A model generated the notes under the pieces. That model saw only the letters and a list, made by a program, of their open reading frames with translations. It had not been told where the DNA came from and did not search any database. Of a DNA stretch of 64,000 nt, positions 19,155-27,864 are shown piece after piece; the stretch's first letter is position 1, and every line of letters starts with the position of its first letter. This stretch comes from Acidianus infernus. GTDB lineage: Archaea > Thermoproteota > Thermoprotei_A > Sulfolobales > Sulfolobaceae. The stretch lies in the NCBI RefSeq assembly GCF_009729545.1, contig NZ_WFIY01000004.1:88001-152000 (forward strand), given 5' to 3'. The translations under genes were made by a program, and so were the position numbers.

Positions 19155-19703
19155 TTTACTATTTCTTATTTCCATAATTTTTTTCATTATATCTCTATAA
19201 ACCAAATAAGAATAAATTGTGTAATACATCGAAATTATATTTAAGCCAAGAGAAAAACCCAAAAATAAACCGTCAAGAGAAAAACCGGGTATAAAGTATA
19301 ATGCAAAGGAAATTATAGAAGCTAAAATTAAGTAAAATATTTCTTTTATATTGCTTGAAATTCCGCTTATGTATGCATCAATCTTTTCCATAGACGAAAT
19401 ATAAGTATTGATTATTTTTATTTTGGACCCTACGCCTTTAACTTCCTTCTCTAGAAATTTCTGTAAGGCTTCTGATTTTATATTAAAATTTGCTCCAATT
19501 ATTCCATCATCTAACAAATCCGTAGAAGAGAGTAAATCTAATACCTCGCTAAAAATTCTTAATAAATATAATGATCTAACATCCTTCCATAAATAAGGAA
19601 GATTTTCCAGTTTTCTTGATACAAAATAGAAAAGCAAAGAAGTCTCTAAAAGTAAACTAACATATAGTAAATTTACTATTAGTGTATAAGATTCTAACAT
19701 CAA
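19149..19703 (-). CDS. Membrane protein paired with a wHTH, function unknown
   Basis: A 184-residue protein with an N-terminal TM (about 6-28), a soluble helical middle, and two C-terminal TM segments (about 118-160). Its ATG overlaps the stop of the wHTH gene upstream (ATGA, 19700-19703), so the pair is co-translated. The pairing of a small DNA-binding protein with a membrane protein suggests a membrane-anchored sensor or regulator. The family is not recognised. Confidence 0.65.
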   Translation of the reverse strand: MMLESYTLIVNLLYVSLLLETSLLFYFVSRKLENLPYLWKDVRSLYLLRIFSEVLDLLSSTDLLDDGIIGANFNIKSEALQKFLEKEVKGVGSKIKIINTYISSMEKIDAYISGISSNIKEIFYLILASIISFALYFIPGFSLDGLFLGFSLGLNIISMYYTIYSYLVYRDIMKKIMEIRNSKS

Positions 19704-19984
19704 TATAATTCTTCTGAAACAGAGTTAATAAGCTCAGACAGTTCTAAATGTAGCTTTCTAATTTTCCTTAATTTTTCTAGTAACGCTATACCTTTTTCAG
19801 TCATTTTATAATGACCATCCTCGTATTTTATGAGACCTTTACTTGTCAATATGTTAATGTATTTCTCTAAGAGTGTATTACTCAAATTAGCATACTTCAT
19901 TATAGACGACTTACTACCGTAACCATCATTAATTACTTCCATTACATCCATTATAATTTCAAGTTGGTCTCTCTTACTCTTCAT
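19700..19984 (-). CDS. Small winged-helix DNA-binding protein
   Basis: Ninety-four residues with an archaeal wHTH of COG3432-like type: IIMDVMEVINDGYGSKSSIM, then YANLSNTLLEKYINILTSKGLI and wing YEDGHYKMTEKGIALLEKL. It is first in a two-gene operon with the membrane protein at 19149. Confidence 0.8.
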   Translation of the reverse strand: MKSKRDQLEIIMDVMEVINDGYGSKSSIMKYANLSNTLLEKYINILTSKGLIKYEDGHYKMTEKGIALLEKLRKIRKLHLELSELINSVSEELY

Positions 19985-20023
19985 ATGTTATAGGGTAACG
20001 CTTATTCTATATAAACGTTTCCT

Positions 20024-20617
20024 TTAAATTCTCTTTAGAGCTTCACTTAGAACCTCAGCTTCCTTTTCTCCTAAATACTTTGATGTTAAATTCAAAAATT
20101 GTTTTAAATCTTCTTCTGTCATTTGTTGAGTTATTAAGGGAGACAACTTAGCTAAGACCTCATTATTTATTACTTCCACTATTTCAATATATTCTGGAAT
20201 TGTAAACTCTGGAAACTCTTTATATAATGTCAAAAGCCCTGAGGAGATTAGCTCTAATCCTTCCTTACCTATTTTTTTAATTTCTTCAAGCTGAGAATTC
20301 TTGTCCTGCAGTTTTGAAATTTCCTCTGATTTTTTCTTAACTTCCTCAAGAAATTTTAATAATTTGTATCTCTGGAAATCCAAAGCAACCAAACTACTTC
20401 TTACTTTCCTGCTAGCTATTAGTCTAACTTCCTTATCGTCCCTCAATATGTTAATGTAGCCTGAAAAGTAGAGATCCTCAATTATACTTTGTAGTGTATT
20501 CCTTGTCATGAAAATTAGGAAAGTTGATAATAACTCATCATAAGTTAATCCTGATGTTCCCTTTTGTGCTATCGCAATTAATACTAACCTTTTTTTCTTA
20601 TCTAGAAAGTCCATCAC
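20024..20617 (-). CDS. wHTH plus coiled-coil protein, function unknown
   Basis: A 197-residue protein. The N-terminal 70 residues look like a winged helix (KKRLVLIAIAQKGTSGLTYD, then MTRNTLQSIIEDLYFSGYI). A coiled coil follows (about 88-115), then a helical C-terminus. It is divergent from phosphomevalonate kinase with only 31 bases between the starts, so the two may share a control region. I do not recognise the family. Confidence 0.65.
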   Translation of the reverse strand: MMDFLDKKKRLVLIAIAQKGTSGLTYDELLSTFLIFMTRNTLQSIIEDLYFSGYINILRDDKEVRLIASRKVRSSLVALDFQRYKLLKFLEEVKKKSEEISKLQDKNSQLEEIKKIGKEGLELISSGLLTLYKEFPEFTIPEYIEIVEVINNEVLAKLSPLITQQMTEEDLKQFLNLTSKYLGEKEAEVLSEALKRI

Positions 20618-20648
20618 ATATTTCTACTACAGCAGAATAATAAATCCG

Positions 20649-21599
20649 ATGATATCTGCTCCAGGAAAAGTACTTTGGATAGGAAGTTATGCAGTAGTAT
20701 TTGGAGGGTTATCTCACGTAATTGCAATAAATAAGAGAGTCAGATGTGAGGCAACACCTTCTGATAAACTAATATTTGAGACTACTTACGGAACGTTTTA
20801 TGATAAGGGAAATGAGCTTATAGAAAGTGTAGTGAATGTAATAAGGAATCACCTTGGAGATGTTCCGAAGCTTAAAATAAGACTATTTAATGATGAAGAT
20901 TTTCAGATAAACGGTAAAAAAACAGGTTTAGGAAGTTCATCTGCAGCCACAGTAGCACTTACAGCGTGCTTATATAAACAAATTAAAGGAAGGATAGATA
21001 TTGATGAAATTCATTTATTGGCTCAGGAGGCAAATTTCATTAGACAAAAGGGAATAGGAAGCGGATTTGATATAGCTGCCGCAGTATATGGAAGCATAAT
21101 TTATAGGAGGTTTACTGACCTTAATAAGCGTGATTGGAAAATAGAAAGGTTAAGACTAGGAAATAAATATGACATGCTTTTAGGATTCAGTGGAAGAAGC
21201 TCAGAGACCGTAAATTTAGTTAAAATGTTTATTGAAAAGAAAGATGACGAAAAGTTTATCGAATTTTTACGAGAAATTAACATCGAGAACGATACAGCAA
21301 TAAGACTACTTAAGCTAGGCAAAGTAGATGAAGCCTCTCAGCATGCGAAATTAGCTAGAGATTTACTAAATGTTCTAGCAGAAGATGTTATTGGCGTTAA
21401 ATTGCAGAGCAAAGAGGATAAGGAACTAATAAAAATTGCTGAAGATAACGGTGCTTACATATCTTTATTGCCAGGGGCAGGTGGAGGGGATGTAATATTT
21501 GCACTTGGGGAAAATTTGGATGAAGTGAGGAAAAAATGGAAGGAAAAAGGATTAAAATTAATTGAAATCAAAGAAGATGAGGGTCTAAATGAAACTTGA
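20649..21599 (+). CDS. Phosphomevalonate kinase (GHMP family)
   Basis: A 316-residue cytosolic kinase that phosphorylates mevalonate 5-phosphate to the diphosphate. GHMP motifs: N-terminal SAPGKVLWIGSYAVV, the ATP loop KTGLGSSSAATVAL (about residue 95), and C-terminal LPGAGGGDVIFAL. The SAPGKV-W-IGSY start is typical of the Sulfolobus PMK. The 3' end overlaps the diphosphomevalonate decarboxylase gene by 11 bases, so the two sequential steps of the mevalonate pathway are coupled. Mevalonate kinase is at 48950. Confidence 0.93.
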   Translation: MISAPGKVLWIGSYAVVFGGLSHVIAINKRVRCEATPSDKLIFETTYGTFYDKGNELIESVVNVIRNHLGDVPKLKIRLFNDEDFQINGKKTGLGSSSAATVALTACLYKQIKGRIDIDEIHLLAQEANFIRQKGIGSGFDIAAAVYGSIIYRRFTDLNKRDWKIERLRLGNKYDMLLGFSGRSSETVNLVKMFIEKKDDEKFIEFLREINIENDTAIRLLKLGKVDEASQHAKLARDLLNVLAEDVIGVKLQSKEDKELIKIAEDNGAYISLLPGAGGGDVIFALGENLDEVRKKWKEKGLKLIEIKEDEGLNET

Positions 21600-22563
21600 A
21601 GGAGAAGCTATAGCACCTTCAAATATTGCAATAGTTAAATACTGGGGAAAAAGGAATACTGAACTCAATCTTCCATTGAACTCTTCAATTTCGATAAGCC
21701 TCGATAATTTGTACGCAAGAACAAAGGTTATATTTAGTGAAGAATTCTCTAAAGATGAAGTAATAATTAACGGAAAAAAACTGAGCGAAAAAGAGACTTT
21801 AAATTACGCAGGAAGGGTTCTTAATATTTTCAGGAAAATTTATGGCAAGAACTTGTTCGCTAAAGTTATTTCAACAACAAATTTTCCTCCATCTTCTGGT
21901 TTAGCGTCGTCGGCGGCAGGTATTGCAGCATTAGTTTACGCTAGTAATGAAGCCTTAGGTTTAGGCTTAACTCAAAAAGAACTTTCCAAAATAGCTAGAA
22001 TAGGTTCCGGAAGTGCATGTAGAAGCACGGAAGGAGGATTTGTCGTATGGGAAAAAGGAGAAAGAGAAGATGGTGAAGATTCTTTTTGTTATCAAATTTT
22101 CCCCCATAACTACTGGGAAGACCTTGTTGATATTATAGCAATAGTTAGTGATGAAAAGAAAGAAGTATCATCTAGGGAGGGCATGGAAGTTACTACTAGA
22201 TCCTCTTATTTAATGAAATGTAGATTAGATTTTATAAAAGAAACATTTAATGATGTTATAGAAAGCATAAGGAAAAAAGATGAAGAGAAATTTTTCGAGT
22301 TAACTATGAGACATAGTAATAGTATGCATGCAGTAATTTTAGATTCTTGGCCTTCCTTTTTCTATCTTAACGATATGTCGTTTAAGATAATGAGATGGGT
22401 GCAAGATTTTGGACACGCAGGTTACACATTCGATGCCGGACCTAACCCCCATATTTTTACTACAAAGAAACACATGAAAGAAGTAATAAACTTCCTCCAA
22501 AGTCTTAACTTAAAATATATAATAACTTCACCAGGTCAAGGACCCAAGGTTTTACATTCTTGA
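21589..22563 (+). CDS. mvaD: Diphosphomevalonate decarboxylase
   Basis: A 324-residue GHMP-superfamily enzyme that makes isopentenyl diphosphate from mevalonate diphosphate with ATP. Signatures: APSNIAIVKYWGKRNTELNL at the N-terminus, SSGLASSAAGIAALVYA (ATP loop) and GSGSACRSTEGGFVVW. DAGPNPHIF holds the catalytic Asp region. It is typical of Sulfolobales, which retain the classical late pathway unlike most archaea. Its 3' end overlaps the convergent HD gene by 28 bases. Confidence 0.95.
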   Translation: MKLEGEAIAPSNIAIVKYWGKRNTELNLPLNSSISISLDNLYARTKVIFSEEFSKDEVIINGKKLSEKETLNYAGRVLNIFRKIYGKNLFAKVISTTNFPPSSGLASSAAGIAALVYASNEALGLGLTQKELSKIARIGSGSACRSTEGGFVVWEKGEREDGEDSFCYQIFPHNYWEDLVDIIAIVSDEKKEVSSREGMEVTTRSSYLMKCRLDFIKETFNDVIESIRKKDEEKFFELTMRHSNSMHAVILDSWPSFFYLNDMSFKIMRWVQDFGHAGYTFDAGPNPHIFTTKKHMKEVINFLQSLNLKYIITSPGQGPKVLHS

Positions 22564-23768
22564 ATCACATTTTCATATTTTTCAGCAATTTTTTCAGCCT
22601 TGCTGCTATACGCAATTATCGCCTTCTTTATTTCGCTCAATGACCTAATTATTGGCGAAACAGATGTTAATTTTTCAACTCTCTCCCCATCAAAGATATA
22701 AACAGCTTCTTCTTTCTCTTCATATGGTACATCGTTAAACTCGTGATATAGAAAAAGCCCTTGGCTCTTCTTCATATCTTCATAAATCTCGTCTTTAATT
22801 TCGTTAAATTTCTCTAAGCATTTACCAGTTATGTCGTATTTTATCCTTCTATATCCTTGTCTAAACATTATTGCGTTCTTAAATTCTTCCTTTACTTTAT
22901 CTAAATTAGAGTAAATTTCTATATCCAAAAGTTGTAAGAAGTCCTTAGGCTCTGTAGGAAGGCTAATAATATTCTTTTCAAGCATTTCCACCATTGCGTG
23001 AGATAATATAGCGTTATATACTCCAGTAACGCTATGAAAATATACATTCTCGAACATGTACATTCTAGAAAGTAAAAATTGCTCGACTATTGGAGTGGCT
23101 TTGCTATAAATTGCAAGTTTTCCATCTATAAAAACTAGAAATCTCTTTAGTCTTTCTATATCAAACCTACCGTAACTTACTCCAGCATAATACGAATCTC
23201 TTAATAAATAATCACTCCTATCAGCATCAACATAATTTGAAATTAGCGATAAAGCCAATTTTTCTTCATAAGTTCTAGGATTCTCCTTTAATACGTCTAT
23301 AATGAATTTTACAGGATCTGGATAAAATTCAGCGAATTCTTTATCGATTATGCTTCCTAATACGTTCTCTATTAAGTATATGCCATAATTTACGTGTGTT
23401 TTCTTACCTTCTTCTTTGACTTTTAATCCGTAAACTTGATTAGCTAATAATAGAAAATTCTCAAAAGTGTGAGAAAAGGCTACATGACCTATGTCATGAA
23501 GTAATCCCGTTAAAGCTATCATCTGTATAAGTCCTTCTTCATCTTTTAATCCGCTGTTAGAAATTACGTATCTAGCAAATTCCCTAGCTAAATGCATTAC
23601 ACCCAAGCTATGTTCAAATCTCGAATGTAACATACTAGGATAAACCATGTAAGCCATTGCAGTTTGTTTAATATACCTCAGCCTCTGAAAATATGGGTCA
23701 GAAATAATTTTATTCAACTTATCAGAGATTTCTATATATCCGTGTATTGGATCCCTTATTAGCTTCAT
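22536..23768 (-). CDS. HD-superfamily phosphohydrolase (dGTPase/SAMHD1-like)
   Basis: A 410-residue protein. Metal-binding HD motif: HSRFEHSLGVMHLAREFARY, then ALTGLLHDIGHVAFSHTFE, and further D in NYVDADRSDYLLRDSYYAGV. This layout matches the COG1078 branch of dNTP triphosphohydrolases. It starts with LIRDPIHGYIEI, also typical. It probably hydrolyses (deoxy)nucleoside triphosphates. It is two bases downstream of the MTAP gene, so they are co-transcribed nucleotide-metabolism genes. Confidence 0.9.
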   Translation of the reverse strand: MKLIRDPIHGYIEISDKLNKIISDPYFQRLRYIKQTAMAYMVYPSMLHSRFEHSLGVMHLAREFARYVISNSGLKDEEGLIQMIALTGLLHDIGHVAFSHTFENFLLLANQVYGLKVKEEGKKTHVNYGIYLIENVLGSIIDKEFAEFYPDPVKFIIDVLKENPRTYEEKLALSLISNYVDADRSDYLLRDSYYAGVSYGRFDIERLKRFLVFIDGKLAIYSKATPIVEQFLLSRMYMFENVYFHSVTGVYNAILSHAMVEMLEKNIISLPTEPKDFLQLLDIEIYSNLDKVKEEFKNAIMFRQGYRRIKYDITGKCLEKFNEIKDEIYEDMKKSQGLFLYHEFNDVPYEEKEEAVYIFDGERVEKLTSVSPIIRSLSEIKKAIIAYSSKAEKIAEKYENVIQECKTLGP

Positions 23769-23770
23769 TT

Positions 23771-24481
23771 TTATAACTTACTCAAAGTATCTAAAATTGC
23801 TTTTGCACCTTTCATGACACTATTTTCTAGTTCTTCTTTACTTATCCATACTCCTCCCTTCGCTAAATTATCGCTAACCACTAGAACTGCTCCAGTTCTT
23901 ACTCCTTTCATTCTTCCTATAGCAAAAATTGTTGCACACTCCATTTCCACAGCTATATTGCCCCTAGAAGACCATCTCTTCACGAATTCCTCATCCTCAG
24001 CGTAAAAAGCATCACTACTAAATACGTTCCCTATATGAAATTTTAAACCTTCTTTCTGAAAATTCTGGACGAGGCTATTAAGAATGTAAAAATCGGGCGT
24101 AGCTGCAATGCAGCTATCTTCTCTTAAATACTGATAAATAACTCCACCGTGATTATACGATGCCCCTGCAACTATAATATATTCACCTAAATTAATATCT
24201 GGAACTAATGCTCCAGTAGTTCCATATCTAATAAAGGTTCTTCCGCCTAGCATTATCAACTCTTCAAGTACTATAGCTGCAGACGGCCCTCCTATTCCGT
24301 GAGTAGCTATGCTTATATCTACTCCGTTATACTTACCAGTGTATACTAAAAAACTTCTATTCTCGTTAACTAATTTAGGATTTTGTAGAAGCGAAGAAAG
24401 TAATTTCGCTCTTCCTGGATCTCCAACTATTAAAACTCTTTCTGCGACATCCCCTTTATTTGCCAAGATATGAACTGGCAT
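23771..24481 (-). CDS. mtnP: 5'-methylthioadenosine/purine nucleoside phosphorylase
   Basis: A 236-residue enzyme of the PNP/UDP (NP-I) family that cleaves methylthioadenosine, adenosine and guanosine with phosphate. The start MPVHILANKGDVAERVLIVG and the motifs GRTFIRYGTTGALVP and NIAVEMECATIF follow the well-studied Sulfolobus solfataricus MTAP almost word for word. It works in the methionine salvage and polyamine pathway and is probably a hexamer stabilised by disulfides in that relative. It heads an operon with the HD gene. Confidence 0.93.
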   Translation of the reverse strand: MPVHILANKGDVAERVLIVGDPGRAKLLSSLLQNPKLVNENRSFLVYTGKYNGVDISIATHGIGGPSAAIVLEELIMLGGRTFIRYGTTGALVPDINLGEYIIVAGASYNHGGVIYQYLREDSCIAATPDFYILNSLVQNFQKEGLKFHIGNVFSSDAFYAEDEEFVKRWSSRGNIAVEMECATIFAIGRMKGVRTGAVLVVSDNLAKGGVWISKEELENSVMKGAKAILDTLSKL

Positions 24482-24538
24482 AATGAAAGAAAGTAGGAAT
24501 AGTATATTTAATTATCGGTTAAGACAATATAATTAGTA

Positions 24539-25069
24539 ATGATCAAATTTGCCAAAAGGGACAATAAAGGATTCTTTAATGATGTAGAGAGCGCTATAGA
24601 TATTGGTAGAATACATATTTCTCCATTTATTTCCGACGAGCTTTATATATACATAGAAGATAAGGATCTTTTAATGAATATTAGTTATTTTGATCTCATA
24701 GAAATTCTAAATTCTACAAGAATGTATAAGGTGGATATGATTAAAAGAAATACTAGATATGATAAAATTGGAATAATAATTAACCAAGATTATCTAGGCG
24801 GAATTAGTGTATGCACTATAATGGATTGGGGAACGCAAAAGATAGTAAGCAGTGTAAATAATGAAAAAATTAGATTAGATCATGGTCCAGATTGCGAATA
24901 TAATGATTGCGTATATATTGCTTTATTTAACTTTTTTAATGAGCTATACTATTTAAAAATAAGAATAACAGAAACAGATATACAACCATCACTTTTTAAG
25001 GTCGATCTATTAAACTTTATTAACGAAATAGTTTTTTATGAGCTACGTCAAAAATTTAAACTGATTTAA
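24539..25069 (+). CDS. Protein of unknown function
   Basis: A 176-residue soluble alpha/beta-looking protein with no recognised motif. A cluster DHGPDCEYNDCVYIAL holds two Cys and could bind metal. It is divergent from MTAP with 57 bases between, and TATATTTAAT lies about 30 bases before the ATG, which supports a leaderless gene. Confidence 0.6.
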   Translation: MIKFAKRDNKGFFNDVESAIDIGRIHISPFISDELYIYIEDKDLLMNISYFDLIEILNSTRMYKVDMIKRNTRYDKIGIIINQDYLGGISVCTIMDWGTQKIVSSVNNEKIRLDHGPDCEYNDCVYIALFNFFNELYYLKIRITETDIQPSLFKVDLLNFINEIVFYELRQKFKLI

Positions 25070-25146
25070 AGAAATTTAAATTTAATGAAAGATTTAAAAA
25101 GATGATATGCAAAAGTTTTAAAAAGAGTAAGAAAAGATTCTATCTT

Positions 25147-25344
25147 ATGAAAGAGAGAGAAGTTGAAGCAAAAAGATTAGTTGGCAAAAAACTAGTTAGG
25201 GGCAAAGTCTACGAATATGAATACTATACACTACCACTAAATCTATACATACCAAAGTCCATGGTAGAGAAATTCGGTACAAAATACTTGCTGGAAGTAG
25301 ATGAGGACAACGGAACTATAACAATAAAACCCAGAGGGCAATAA
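25147..25344 (+). CDS. Small AbrB/SpoVT-like DNA-binding protein
   Basis: Encodes 65 residues: a basic N-terminus (MKEREVEAKRLVGKKLVRGK) followed by a swapped-hairpin AbrB-type segment, YYTLPLNLYIPKSMVEKFGT, LLEVDEDNGTITIKP. I chose ATG 25147 rather than 25102 because AGTTTTAAAAAG about 30 bases upstream fits a TATA box, giving a leaderless start. It is likely a small regulator. The 3' end faces sucD, with 3 bases between. Confidence 0.65.
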   Translation: MKEREVEAKRLVGKKLVRGKVYEYEYYTLPLNLYIPKSMVEKFGTKYLLEVDEDNGTITIKPRGQ

Positions 25345-25347
25345 AAA

Positions 25348-26196
25348 TTAGGAAAAAATTAAATCTTTTATTTCAAATGGAGTTTTAGCCACTTTAATAC
25401 CTGCTTCCTTAAATGCATTTACCTTGCTCTCATAAGTGCCTAATCCCATGTATACTACAGCGCCTGCATGCCCCATCCTTTTTTCCTTAGGTGCAGTTAA
25501 ACCAGCAATATAAGCTACTATATTTTTAGATATCTTTCCTTCTTTCTTCATTTTAGCTACTTCTTCCTCCATTGTACCTCCTATTTCACCTATTATCACA
25601 ATCTCCTCAGTATCTTTATCCTCATCAAACATTTTCACTATATCCTGCATTTTAGTTCCTATTATAGGATCTCCTCCTATTCCAATCACAGTGGACTGAC
25701 CAAAATCTTTCAAAATTTCGGCAACTTCATAAGTAAGCGTACCAGAACGAGAAACTATTCCAATCTTACCTTTTTTAAAAGCTCGTGAAGGCATTATGCC
25801 AAGTAATGACTCCCCAGGAACTATTATTCCAGGACAATTAGGACCTATTATCTTGACTCCCTTCTTCTCGGCATAATGCACAACCTTTGCCATATCTAAA
25901 ACTGGAATATGCTCAGTAATTACTACTATTAACGGAATACCACCGTCTATTGCTTCATAAATGGCATCTACAGCGAATTTTGCAGGAACAAAAATTATGC
26001 TAGCGTCTATTTCATGCTCTTGCATAGCCTCTTTTACTGTATCATAAACAGGGACACCGTAAACTTGAGAGCCTCCTTTACCTGGAGTAACACCAGCAAC
26101 TATCTTAGTACCATATTCAAGCATTAATTTCGTATGGAATGATCCTTCTTTTCCAGTAATTCCTTGAACAAGAACCTTAGTGTTCTTATTTATCAG
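25348..26196 (-). CDS. sucD: Succinyl-CoA ligase alpha subunit, probable CTG start
   Basis: The alpha subunit (about 282 residues) forms succinyl-CoA or ATP in the TCA cycle with SucC. The only ATG (26124) gives 258 residues and deletes the conserved CoA-binding start. Translating further upstream in the same frame gives INKNTKVLVQGITGKEGSFH, the expected SucD N-terminus. No ATG, GTG or TTG exists between it and an in-frame stop; the candidates are CTG 26196, which overlaps the sucC stop as CTGA, or ATA 26193. A GAGGGA lies 9 bases before the CTG. The phosphohistidine motif GHAGAVVYMG is present. Confidence 0.85.
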   Translation of the reverse strand: MINKNTKVLVQGITGKEGSFHTKLMLEYGTKIVAGVTPGKGGSQVYGVPVYDTVKEAMQEHEIDASIIFVPAKFAVDAIYEAIDGGIPLIVVITEHIPVLDMAKVVHYAEKKGVKIIGPNCPGIIVPGESLLGIMPSRAFKKGKIGIVSRSGTLTYEVAEILKDFGQSTVIGIGGDPIIGTKMQDIVKMFDEDKDTEEIVIIGEIGGTMEEEVAKMKKEGKISKNIVAYIAGLTAPKEKRMGHAGAVVYMGLGTYESKVNAFKEAGIKVAKTPFEIKDLIFS

Positions 26197-27200
26197 CGTA
26201 GTGCATCCCTCACTGCATCTATTGGATTTTCATAAAAATTAATTCCATGTTCCTTAAGGATTTTCCAACCTTCTTCCTCATTAGTTCCTACTAATCTAAC
26301 AAATATTGGCTTCTTTATCACATCATACGCCTCAACAATTCCCAATGCGACTTCATCACACCTAGTTATACCGCCATAGATATTTACAAGGATTTTCTTC
26401 ACCTTGGGATTTGACCCAACTTTTATAACACAATATCTAACTCTTTCCCTATCTGCTCCTCCTCCTACGTCCATGAAATCTGCAGGGTTTCCTCCCATTA
26501 GTTTTACCATATCCATTGTGGCCATAGTTAAACCTGCTCCATTGCCGATTATTCCTATATCGCCATCAAGTTCTACATAACTATCTGGAGAGTATTCTCT
26601 ACCAATTTCCTTTAGAAAATCTTGGTGTTTATAAAGGGCATTATCCTCTAAGATTACTTTAGAATCAAGAGCTATTACGCCGTTATCAGTTACAGCCAAT
26701 GGATTAATTTCTACCAGCTCAGCGTCGAACTCTGTAAAAATCTTATATAAACCTTGAATTACTTGAGATAAACCTTTTACACCTAAATACTTCTCTATCT
26801 CTATTATATCATATCCCCTAGGTCCCCTTTCTATCGGAATTATAAACTTCTTTACGTTCCCAGAACTTTCAATATCAATTCCACCGTGAGGTGAAGCTAT
26901 CAGCATAGGTTCGGCAGAATCTCTATCAAGAATCATGGAAAGATAAACCTCTCTATCGTGAGGAATATATTCCTCAACCAGAAATTTATTTATGCCTAGT
27001 TTTCTCATCTCTTGTATTGTAGAGTTAACATCATCAGTTACCTTAACAAGTCCTCTTTTTCCTCTTCCACCTTCTAGGAGTTGAGCTTTAACAACAGCTT
27101 TGCCTTTCCAATCTATATTACCTTCAGTTACTATTCCGCGAGGTATTTTTATTCCTACTTTAGAAAATAGAAGCTTTCCTTCATATTCATAAAGTTTCAT
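26193..27200 (-). CDS. sucC: Succinyl-CoA ligase beta subunit
   Basis: A 335-residue ATP-grasp subunit: KLYEYEGKLLFSKVGIKIPR, AQLLEGGRGKRGLVK, VEINPLAV, and NIYGGITRCDEVALGI. It binds the nucleotide and succinate; with SucD it runs the ADP-forming step of the TCA cycle. It is shorter than bacterial SucC (about 388 residues), as in other Sulfolobales. It overlaps the HhH glycosylase gene upstream by 14 bases and sucD downstream by 4. Confidence 0.95.
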   Translation of the reverse strand: MKLYEYEGKLLFSKVGIKIPRGIVTEGNIDWKGKAVVKAQLLEGGRGKRGLVKVTDDVNSTIQEMRKLGINKFLVEEYIPHDREVYLSMILDRDSAEPMLIASPHGGIDIESSGNVKKFIIPIERGPRGYDIIEIEKYLGVKGLSQVIQGLYKIFTEFDAELVEINPLAVTDNGVIALDSKVILEDNALYKHQDFLKEIGREYSPDSYVELDGDIGIIGNGAGLTMATMDMVKLMGGNPADFMDVGGGADRERVRYCVIKVGSNPKVKKILVNIYGGITRCDEVALGIVEAYDVIKKPIFVRLVGTNEEEGWKILKEHGINFYENPIDAVRDALR

Positions 27201-27864
27201 TATATTTACTTCTGCATAAAGGTTTAAGAATGCATTTATCGCATTTAGGCTTATTTAGATAGCAAAAGGCTTTGCCTATAGAAACTACTCCAGCATGGAA
27301 GAGTTTATATAGAAAAAGATCCTTCTTTAGGTTCTCCTCAACATAATTCTTTGCCTCTTTTTTACTCATTTTCTTATTTAAAACTCTTGAAAGAACTCTC
27401 CTCAAGTACTCAGACTGAGGAAAAACTAGCTGATTATTTGCAAAAAGTAATAAAGAGTCTGCAGTCTCTTCTCCTATACCTTCAATTTCTAGTATTTTAT
27501 CTCTATTTTCTACTGTTAAAAAATTTTTTAGTCCACCATTTTCACTTACAATTTCACTAAAATTCTTAAGTCTTCTAGCTTTAGTTTTATAGAAATTAAC
27601 GCTGCGAATCTGATCTTCCAAAACAGACAAAGGAAGTTCTGCTATTTTATCAATATAATTTAACCCTTTTCTTCTTAAGTTCTCGATAACCTTGGCTACC
27701 GTTTCCCATTTAGTCATTTGAACTAAAAATGCTGAAATGGCTATTTCATCAGCGGATTTTAATCCGCCCCACCATTCAAAGGAATAAGGATCAGAAACTA
27801 TCCAACCCATTTTCTTTAAAAATTCCCTATTTTCGTCTATTATTTTTAATATTTCATGTATCAT
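27187..27864 (-). CDS. Endonuclease III-like HhH-GPD protein with [4Fe-4S] motif
   Basis: A 225-residue protein of the EndoIII-related branch (COG2231-like). The helix-hairpin-helix is ILEIEGIGEETADSLLLFA (about 125-142). Cys201, 208, 211 and 217 have the C-X6-C-X2-C-X5-C spacing of an iron-sulfur cluster. The Lys of bifunctional EndoIII is Glu133. The conserved catalytic Asp position (VD-x-RR) reads QSEYLRR, so Ser151 seems to replace it. It may be a DNA-binding or altered-specificity glycosylase. It overlaps agl24 upstream by 11 bases and sucC downstream by 14. Confidence 0.8.
   Translation of the reverse strand: MIHEILKIIDENREFLKKMGWIVSDPYSFEWWGGLKSADEIAISAFLVQMTKWETVAKVIENLRRKGLNYIDKIAELPLSVLEDQIRSVNFYKTKARRLKNFSEIVSENGGLKNFLTVENRDKILEIEGIGEETADSLLLFANNQLVFPQSEYLRRVLSRVLNKKMSKKEAKNYVEENLKKDLFLYKLFHAGVVSIGKAFCYLNKPKCDKCILKPLCRSKYNETL

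Noticed and set aside
26124..26124. ATG 26124 as the start of sucD
   Set aside because: Would remove the conserved CoA-binding N-terminus, which is coded upstream in the same frame.
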